A stretch of 10,766 bases of DNA from Phycisphaerae bacterium (GTDB lineage: Bacteria > Planctomycetota > Phycisphaerae > JAAYCJ01), in the NCBI GenBank assembly GCA_015486815.1, contig WFQY01000420.1, positions 1 through 10,766 of the forward strand. Direction: 5' to 3'. The stretch's first letter is position 1, and each line of letters begins with the position of its first letter. This document shows, piece after piece, positions 1 to 5,230 of this stretch. Below the pieces are notes generated by a model. The model was not told where the DNA came from, ran no database searches, and saw only the letters and a program-made list of their open reading frames with translations. Position numbers and translations under genes: made by a program.

Positions 1-1547
1 GTGGTGGATATGCTCCGTGGTATTTGTTACTAACGGGCTGGAATAGCGCTTGGTGGTGGCATTCGACTTTTCTGCATCCTGCTAACGGAGCTTGCAAGTG
101 GAATTTAGAGTTAACACCTATCGTAGCTGATATGGCTAACTCGGTTAAGGAAATTAAAAATGGTATTGCGAGTATAATCGAACATTCAAAGAGGGTAACC
201 GACCCGATAGCGGTATATTATTCCGAAAACAATTGGCACGCAAGCACGATAGAAAGCGGGATTGGAAATCATATAAATAATCTCGGATTAAAGTATGAAT
301 TTTGGTTTGCAAATAATTTATCCGATCAGCTCATAGGCGATGACGAAATGCGCCGGATTTGGGGCAAGGTTAAACCCAAAGGCCACTACGCAGCTGCTTC
401 GAAAAACTTTTATCTGCTGCTGCACGATTTGGGATTTCAGCCGACAACAATAGCAAGACAACAAATAGAAGCAAAAGAACTGATATACCCTAAAACTAAA
501 GTTCTTGTCCTTCCTTTTGTCGTTTCACTTTCGGATAGAGAAGCTGAAGTGATAAAGTCCTTTGTAAAATCGGGCGGCCTGCTTATAGCTGACTATAGGT
601 GTGGCCTGCGAGACCTGCACGGACGAATGCGTAAAGTTGGCGTGCTTGATGACGTTTTCGGGATAATCCGCAAGGATACGCAAATTGTCCGCAAACGCAG
701 TTTCGTTGTCGTTAATAATAGATGGGATAAAGAAGGTGCCAAATTTCCAGCTGTGTTTCACGAACGTATTCATAAAGGCAGAGCTTATGCTCTGGGCTAT
801 AATGATGATGGCGTAGAAGCGTTCTTTGTAAATAAATATGGCAAAGGAAGGGCTATATATTTCAATTGCGATGTCTATTCTTACGATGAGATGAGAAGAA
901 AATCAACGGAAAGCGAGTTTCGCGAGTATATGAGAATGCTAATAAGGACATACGCAGGCCTTTTGTCCGATGTGATTGTCAGGTCAGATTCTGGCAATCG
1001 GTTAGGTGCGATTGAAGTTAGCAGATTCCGTGACAGTGATAATTGGTATGTCGGGATATTGCCCGACTTTGCTATCGAAAACAGATATTCAACCACCACA
1101 TCAATTCGCTTTCCGCAAAAAGCTTATATTTATGATGTTCGAACCAAACATTATTTTGGCTTTACCGATACGGTTGAGACAACAATAAAGTCGGGTGAGC
1201 CAAAACTGTATGCCTGCTTACCAAGCAAGGTGCAAGCAATTACGATTAAAACATTTCCGCAACAACTGTCGCGAGGCAAGAAGATAACCGTCGATATCGA
1301 AATTTCCAGCGAAACTCGTAGCTCTCATTCGGCAATACTGCAAATAGAATATCCGGACGGCAGCCGACCTGAATTTTTGCACAGAGTTATTTATCTGCCC
1401 GAGGGTAAAGGTACGTTTTCATTCGTGCCAGCGCTGAATGCTCCCAAAGGAAAATGGAAAATAATCGCTACCGATTGTATCAGTGGAATCACATCTATCG
1501 CTCAGATAACAATTCGGAGTGTTCCTATGCACAAAACTTATCGGTAG
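1..1547 (+). CDS. GH42-like glycosidase (beta-galactosidase-type), C-terminal part, 5' end off window
   Basis: The frame is open to the left edge (codons from base 3 read GGYAPWYLLL), so this is the last ~514 residues of a longer protein; the TTG at 24 is not a real start. The first ~50 residues, rich in Trp and with the segment WWWHSTFLHPANG, look like the last strands of a TIM barrel. A flavodoxin-like domain follows, at about bases 490-920 (KVLVLPFVVSLSDREAEVIK, then SGGLLIADYR, later YGKGRAIYFN). That order and those motifs are typical of the GH42 trimerisation domain. The last ~200 residues look like beta-sandwich domains. GH42 enzymes hydrolyse terminal beta-galactosides, but many environmental relatives have other or unknown substrates, so specificity is open. 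The catalytic acid/base lies upstream of the window. The gene faces the minus-strand cluster and is separated from it by a scarred region. Confidence 0.72.
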   Translation, partial: GGYAPWYLLLTGWNSAWWWHSTFLHPANGACKWNLELTPIVADMANSVKEIKNGIASIIEHSKRVTDPIAVYYSENNWHASTIESGIGNHINNLGLKYEFWFANNLSDQLIGDDEMRRIWGKVKPKGHYAAASKNFYLLLHDLGFQPTTIARQQIEAKELIYPKTKVLVLPFVVSLSDREAEVIKSFVKSGGLLIADYRCGLRDLHGRMRKVGVLDDVFGIIRKDTQIVRKRSFVVVNNRWDKEGAKFPAVFHERIHKGRAYALGYNDDGVEAFFVNKYGKGRAIYFNCDVYSYDEMRRKSTESEFREYMRMLIRTYAGLLSDVIVRSDSGNRLGAIEVSRFRDSDNWYVGILPDFAIENRYSTTTSIRFPQKAYIYDVRTKHYFGFTDTVETTIKSGEPKLYACLPSKVQAITIKTFPQQLSRGKKITVDIEISSETRSSHSAILQIEYPDGSRPEFLHRVIYLPEGKGTFSFVPALNAPKGKWKIIATDCISGITSIAQITIRSVPMHKTYR

Positions 1548-1592
1548 AAATTGAGTCTTTGAAAGTTCGATTTTGTATTAAGGGTGATAACA

Positions 1593-1620
1593 TACCTTTT
1601 CCAACTTCAGCGGTTTTTGG
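1593..1620 (+). repeat. Direct repeat copy A (28 bp)
   Basis: The 17 bases ACTTCAGCGGTTTTTGG at 1604-1620 recur exactly at 3085-3101. Extending left gives 24 of 28 matching positions. This copy lies 46 bases after the glycosidase stop codon. The two copies bracket the IS remnant and the pseudopilin remnant. Its nature is unknown. Confidence 0.6.
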
Positions 1621-1703
1621 GAGCTTTTCTCTTAAAATACTTATTGGTCATCCGGCAGGATTAACACGATTTCGATACCTAACGACAATTTCCCCCGTAA
1701 TTA

Positions 1704-1718
1704 GGGTTTGCTGAATAA
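1704..1718 (+). repeat. Left terminal inverted repeat of the IS remnant
   Basis: The 15 bases are an exact reverse complement of 2531-2545. Outside it lies TAATTA, also present at the other end. Confidence 0.85.
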
Positions 1719-1733
1719 ATCTCAACTTATGTA

Positions 1734-1762
1734 TTGACAGAGAGATACGTTCTGTTTATACT
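1734..1762 (+). promoter_or_regulatory. Sigma-70-type promoter of the IS transposase
   Basis: TTGACA at 1734-1739 and TATACT at 1757-1762 are separated by exactly 17 bases. The promoter lies just inside the left end and points toward the transposase start at 1822. It has the same two boxes and spacing as the promoter of the LacI gene in this window, so it is probably still active and may transcribe the remnant and sequence beyond it. Confidence 0.7.
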
Positions 1763-1821
1763 GTCTCAAGTGGACGGGGAATTGACAGAATAGCTTGAAA
1801 CCCTTGCACTTGGAGACACGG

Positions 1822-2482
1822 ATGTATCGCAAAGACAACCCCCATCAGATGAAATTTCAGGACCTTTACCTTCCATTCGGCGGCAAACTCAGCGGAGATA
1901 ATCGTTGGGTCATTCTCTCTGAACAGATTCCCTGGCAGAGATCAACGAGATGATAGTTGAAGCTGCTGTCAATCGGGAATCAGAAATTACGGATGAATCT
2001 TCCGACGATGAGCCAACAAATAATGGCAAGTTAATTGTTGATGCAACATGTACACCAGCCGACATTACCTATCCCACGGATTTGAAACTTCTTAATGAAG
2101 CCAGAGAAAAGACCGAAGAGATGATCGATACTATGCATACACCGGTCCGCCCTTAGGTCGTCCGAAAAAGCTGACCGAAGAGACTGCCTGTGAGCTGAAG
2201 GAGCAGCGAGAAATTCATCGCAGGGATGAGATCGACAGGATTGCGATAGAAGGTAAATTTGGACAGGGTAAACGACGATTCACACTGAGCCGCATCATGG
2301 CCAAACTTGCCGAAACATCTGAAGCTGCAATCGTAATATCATTTCTCGTGATGAATTTGGAGAGAATACTCTCTCTTTTGTTATATTTTTTATCCTGCTT
2401 TTGCAGAAGGCAGCGTATTACGTTGCGTACCAGTGCTGCCGGAGCCCAAAATCGCAGCTGGAATATGCAGATTGCAGCATGA
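1822..2482 (+). pseudogene. IS5-like DDE transposase remnant, three segments in three frames
   Basis: A start with a good ribosome site (TTGGAG, six bases, ATG) opens MYRKDNPHQMKF...LYLPFGGKLSGDNRW, the typical N-terminus of IS5-like (DUF772/DDE_Tnp_1) transposases. It stops at 1951-1953 after 43 codons. A second segment in another frame, from about 1930 to 2138, reads SLAEINEMIVEA...NNGKLIVDATCTPADITYPT and carries the first catalytic Asp (VDAT). A third segment in another frame, from about 2141 to 2482, reads TGPPLGRPKK...IEGKFGQGKRR and carries the catalytic Glu. The order matches the family, but about a hundred codons are missing at the first junction, and the block with the second catalytic Asp is missing at the second. 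Both junctions also break the frame, so no active enzyme can be made. Confidence 0.85.
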
Positions 2483-2530
2483 GACATCGCCGAGCAGCAC
2501 CGTCACATACAAGAAAATATTAAAAGTGAG

Positions 2531-2545
2531 TTATTCAGCAAACCC
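2531..2545 (-). repeat. Right terminal inverted repeat of the IS remnant
   Basis: TTATTCAGCAAACCC is the exact reverse complement of the left repeat at 1704-1718 and is followed by TAATTA. Beyond it begins the sequence that leads into the pseudopilin remnant. Confidence 0.85.
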
Positions 2546-2551
2546 TAATTA

Positions 2552-3041
2552 TCATAACAAGATTAATTTTATTTTGCATAGTTTTACTTTGGTGGAGTTA
2601 CTTGTTGTTGCTATTATTGCCCTTCTGGTCGCAATACTCTTACCCGCACTGAGCGCAGCAAGGGAACAAGCGCGTATGGCGGTTTGTAAGTCCGATATGA
2701 GGCAGATAGGAATTGCAACCATTGAATATAGTTCGCAAAATAATGATTATTTACCGGTTTTTGGTATTTATAAAAGTCCGTCCAGACGTTATGCATCTTT
2801 TGATCCACTCGCAGGTGTAGATGGTTCCGGAAGTGGTGCGAGCGACAATTGGCAAGATAAACAGCTATGGATGGGCTCTGACGTATTCACAACTCCACTC
2901 TCTTGTCTCAAACAGGACGGAAATTTGAGCAGCCCGACACAATATGTACAAGCTTGTCCGACAAGTAGTGCAAAGATACTTATAAGCTATGGCTATAACT
3001 ATGCCAATCTGGGTTCGTCAAGCAGACCCGAAGGAGAATAA
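2552..3041 (+). pseudogene. Pseudopilin-like gene remnant (prepilin cleavage/methylation domain), 5' end disturbed by IS
   Basis: The protein contains the prepilin signal HS|FTLVELLVV followed by AIIALLVAILLPALSAAREQAR and a globular segment typical of Planctomycetota/Lentisphaerota pseudopilins (CKSDMRQIGIATIEY). These proteins are cleaved by a prepilin peptidase and assembled or held at the inner membrane by a type II secretion/type IV pilus-like machine. The frame can be read from a GTG at 2433, but that lies inside the IS and would give a nonsensical leader of about 50 residues. Between the IS end and the signal there is no ATG or GTG in frame, only a TTG at 2574 with no clear ribosome site. 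Joining the flanks without the IS also gives no good start. Compared with the intact paralogue at 7937-8578, one Val is missing in the hydrophobic helix (VVAII, not VVVAII). The protein ends after YGYNYANLG...EGE with no H-X9-DG-type C-terminus, so it is probably truncated at both ends. Confidence 0.65.
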
Positions 3042-3043
3042 AT

Positions 3044-3076
3044 ATGAGACGAATTAAACAAGCTAACAATCTTTAG
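3044..3076 (+). other. Possible start of a lost downstream gene (ten codons)
   Basis: AAGGAG at 3031-3036 precedes an ATG at 3044, which reads MRRIKQANNL and then stops at 3074-3076. The stop is formed by the first bases of repeat copy B. The ribosome site and position just after the pseudopilin stop suggest the first codons of a following gene whose body was lost at the repeat. It could also be chance. Confidence 0.25.
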
Positions 3077-3101
3077 CCTTCCCGACTTCAGCGGTTTTTG
3101 G
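3074..3101 (+). repeat. Direct repeat copy B (28 bp)
   Basis: This copy matches 1593-1620 at 24 of 28 positions, with 17 consecutive identical bases at 3085-3101. The short flanks CCTTCC and GGAAGG (3077-3082, 3104-3109) could pair around it, but copy A lacks that pairing, so the stem is probably incidental. Confidence 0.6.
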
Positions 3102-3158
3102 CAGGAAGGTATTTTGCTTGGATGTGCAAGCCCCCCCCTTTCCAAAGACTTATAGATG

Positions 3159-3200
3159 CGTCCCCGACAGGATTCGAACCTGTAACCTTTGGCTCCGGAG
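3159..3200 (-). pseudogene. 3' half of a tRNA-Arg(CCG) gene, broken at the anticodon loop
   Basis: Read on the minus strand, the segment gives an anticodon-loop piece CTCCGGA with CCG (Arg), then GCCAA, a perfect five-pair T arm (ACAGG, loop TTCGAAT, CCTGT), the acceptor 3' strand CGGGGAC and a discriminator G. No CCA is encoded. The bases 5' of the anticodon loop (TTGTGAT) cannot pair with GCCAA, and there is no D arm or acceptor 5' strand. It is therefore a fragment, not a working tRNA. A break at the anticodon loop with the 3' half kept is the usual footprint of a tyrosine recombinase att site. If so, the displaced 3' half marks one element end, with the element to the right of 3200. Confidence 0.75.
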
Positions 3201-3379
3201 ATCACAAAGATGTTGTAATGTTTTGACAACAAGACAGTTATATGCCGGTTTTAGCACAAAAATGAGGATTACAAGTGGTTGACAAGTTGCTGAGTAGTGG
3301 ATAACAAGTAGTAAGGCTTGCGGTGCTTGCGTTGTATGTTATCTGCGGGCAATGATGAGAGACAAAAGACAATGTCATC

Positions 3380-3399
3380 GGGCAGCATAAATACTACCC
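3380..3399 (-). terminator. Weak stem-loop after the 600-residue glycosidase gene
   Basis: On the minus strand GGGTAG and CTGCCC pair (one G-U) around an eight-base loop, 10 bases after the stop codon. No run of U follows, so it may only protect the mRNA end or may be incidental. Confidence 0.3.
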
Positions 3400-3409
3400 A
3401 GACAGTTCT

Positions 3410-5212
3410 TTAATCCCCCTGAATAGATTTTATGTTTTGTACAAATTTACAACTAAACGGAGCTACCGATATTTTAATCCTTTTCTTCTTCCATTCGATT
3501 GTGAGGTGCACATTTTCCGAAGGGCTATAGTTTGTGATAAGAAATCCGCAGGCCGTTCTGTCAGGGTCAGACAAATAATCCACCGAATAGAACCATCGGC
3601 CCGCAAAGGCAGCAAACGCTTCTCCCTGTCCCTGTACGGGTAAAACCATACAGGCCGAGCTCCGTTTCGCGGTGACGGAAAACTCGGTTTGTTCTTTTAT
3701 CAAATGATCAATTTTATCTTCTAAGCGCTTTTGCTCCTTTAGGCGAATGCGTTTGTTTTTATTTTTTAGATGGGGACATAAATAGATGACGTGTGATAGT
3801 GCGGAAACGTCTGCCGCGTCAATCCTCGAGAACCTTTCATCATAGGAAACTGCTTCCGGATGGGTGCATAGGAGATGAAGCCCGGATTTGGTAGCTTGGT
3901 TTAAAATAGCTCTGTCGGATTGAGAGAAGGGTGTGGGCGATGGAATGATAAGCAATTTACAATCTTTGAGTTCTTCAACGGTTAACGGAAGCGTGGCAAT
4001 TGATGCGCTGTATTTAGCAGCGATGCCAAACTGAACGTTCCAACTCTGCTCAAAAAAGTAGGGCGTATAAAGTAATTTTATTTGTCCGATTTTTTGTGCG
4101 TGGAATTGATTCATAAAGTTTTTAATCTGTTTTGCAAGTTTAGCACCTTTTGTAAGTTCAGGTCGCACCTGCGGGTCTTTGAGCTGATTGCAGAAATAAT
4201 AAAATATTTCCGTACATCCGTTTGCTGTCGCTATAGCAGGCTGAACGCATGCTTCTGGCGGACCGAAACAATCTGCAACACTTTTGGACGTACCCACAAA
4301 AATACCTGCTCTTTTGTTATACTTTTGAGCAAGATTACCAAGTAATGCCGTTTCAAAAAGATATGGTATTCCCCAAAAGTACGGGTCGCGAACAATGACG
4401 TCGAGGTCTTCCATCCGAGCGACAGCGGTTATGTCTTCAAACTTATTGGGCTGGAGAGTATTATCGTCAAGATTGATCCCTACTTTCAATGAGGGATTGA
4501 CCCTGTGTATAGTTTTTGCCCATCGTTCAAGCCAGTCTATCCATGTCTTTGTTCGCCAATCGAAATATTTTTTGTATACCGGTGAAACCAGCATATATTT
4601 CCTTATATCGTCTTTTCTTTGGAAGAATTTATCAACGTGTTTTGGAAACGTCTTTGTCCCCGAATATTTCTGCCAGCTTGCGAGTGCAAGGTTGTTTAAG
4701 TCGTGAGACACACTCGGTTCATCCCATATCAGCCCGACAATATATGGCGAGATTGCTCTTACCATCTTTTCCGTTTGCTTACAAATAAGTTTGACAAAAC
4801 TTTCGTCGGATATAGAAGCTGATTTCTTAAATGTGTGCAAAATAAACTTCGTTTTATGATTATTATCACGAACATAACCTTTAGGATGAACAAATTTTTC
4901 AACGTTTGCAGGGCTTTGACTGGGTTCGGGATATTTCATATACGGAAATATCCTCATCAATGCATCAGCCTGTTTGATTTTCTTTAGCAAATTAATAAAT
5001 GATCTTATGTTTCCATTACCCATCGGAAAGAACATCGGACTTAACGTATCCATACCTGCTAATTTTGTCTGTTTGACAAATTCTTCCGTTGTCGAATAGG
5101 GATGGAAACTTCCCCATTGCGGAATTCCCCATTCGCTGAAATGCACATCGTTTTCTGCAAAGGTAATAGAAACAGTCAGTGAAACTATCCAAATAATCAG
5201 CAGTTTTTTCAT
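3410..5212 (-). CDS. Secreted GH42-like glycosidase-family protein
   Basis: The 600-residue product starts with a signal peptide (MKKLLIIWIVSLTVSITFA, likely cut after Ala19), so it is exported. Residues ~25-370 look like a TIM barrel. IVGLIWDEPSVS at 158-169 places Glu165 on a strand end, the best candidate for the general acid. A second carboxylate cannot be assigned with confidence. Residues ~376-455 (IKLLYTPYFFEQSW; CKLLIIPSPTPFSQSDRAIL; SGLHLLCTHPEAV) resemble the flavodoxin-like trimerisation domain of GH42, and the last ~100 residues look like a small beta domain. It probably cleaves a beta-linked glycan fragment, but the substrate is unknown and it could be a divergent or inactive member. 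It starts 18 bases after the previous gene's stop with no strong ribosome site, so it is probably translationally coupled. It is the last gene of the cluster. Confidence 0.7.
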   Translation of the reverse strand: MKKLLIIWIVSLTVSITFAENDVHFSEWGIPQWGSFHPYSTTEEFVKQTKLAGMDTLSPMFFPMGNGNIRSFINLLKKIKQADALMRIFPYMKYPEPSQSPANVEKFVHPKGYVRDNNHKTKFILHTFKKSASISDESFVKLICKQTEKMVRAISPYIVGLIWDEPSVSHDLNNLALASWQKYSGTKTFPKHVDKFFQRKDDIRKYMLVSPVYKKYFDWRTKTWIDWLERWAKTIHRVNPSLKVGINLDDNTLQPNKFEDITAVARMEDLDVIVRDPYFWGIPYLFETALLGNLAQKYNKRAGIFVGTSKSVADCFGPPEACVQPAIATANGCTEIFYYFCNQLKDPQVRPELTKGAKLAKQIKNFMNQFHAQKIGQIKLLYTPYFFEQSWNVQFGIAAKYSASIATLPLTVEELKDCKLLIIPSPTPFSQSDRAILNQATKSGLHLLCTHPEAVSYDERFSRIDAADVSALSHVIYLCPHLKNKNKRIRLKEQKRLEDKIDHLIKEQTEFSVTAKRSSACMVLPVQGQGEAFAAFAGRWFYSVDYLSDPDRTACGFLITNYSPSENVHLTIEWKKKRIKISVAPFSCKFVQNIKSIQGD

Positions 5213-5230
5213 AAGGTTATCGCCACAGAA

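Larger units (their letters stand above)
1698..2551 (+). mobile_element. Internally deleted IS5-like insertion element with intact ends
   Basis: The sequence GGGTTTGCTGAATAA at 1704-1718 is repeated in inverted orientation at 2531-2545, a perfect 15-bp terminal inverted repeat. Both ends are flanked outward by TAATTA (1698-1703 and 2546-2551). Because TAATTA is a palindrome, it can be read either as a target duplication (AATT or TAATTA) or as six more bases of inverted repeat. Between the ends lie a good promoter and three pieces of one transposase. The element is about 0.85 kb, roughly half of what an intact relative would need. It cannot encode its own transposase but could be moved in trans. 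It sits directly against the 5' end of the pseudopilin remnant. Confidence 0.85.
3102..3409. other. Gene-free convergence zone between plus-strand and minus-strand genes
   Basis: No credible protein gene is seen. The zone holds a run of eight C (3131-3138), the broken tRNA at 3159-3200, and three short ACAAGTnG motifs (3271, 3282, 3304). A minus-strand open stretch at 3238-3375 contains Thr/Cys-rich text (LTTCYPLLSNLSTTCNPHF) that could be the tail of a decayed integrase, but this is weak. Confidence 0.4.

Noticed and set aside
1454..1714. Plus-strand open frame overlapping the glycosidase end and running into the IS
   Set aside because: It has no ribosome site, crosses the IS boundary and resembles no family.
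3131..3138. Run of eight C as a phase-variable tract
   Set aside because: It is not inside a gene or between promoter boxes, so length change would have no visible effect.
2999..3232. Minus-strand open frame of 77 codons across the tRNA fragment
   Set aside because: It contains the GYRFESCRGR text that tRNA T arms give when translated, has no ribosome site and overlaps the broken tRNA.
3271..3311. Three ACAAGTnG motifs and a TTGACA box
   Set aside because: Spacing is irregular (11 and 22 bases), the -10 partner is poor and there is no downstream plus-strand gene.
3238..3375. Minus-strand open stretch with Thr/Cys-rich text, possibly an integrase tail beside the att-like scar
   Set aside because: There is no catalytic motif (R-H-R-Y) and the similarity is only a vague impression of low-complexity C-terminal tails.
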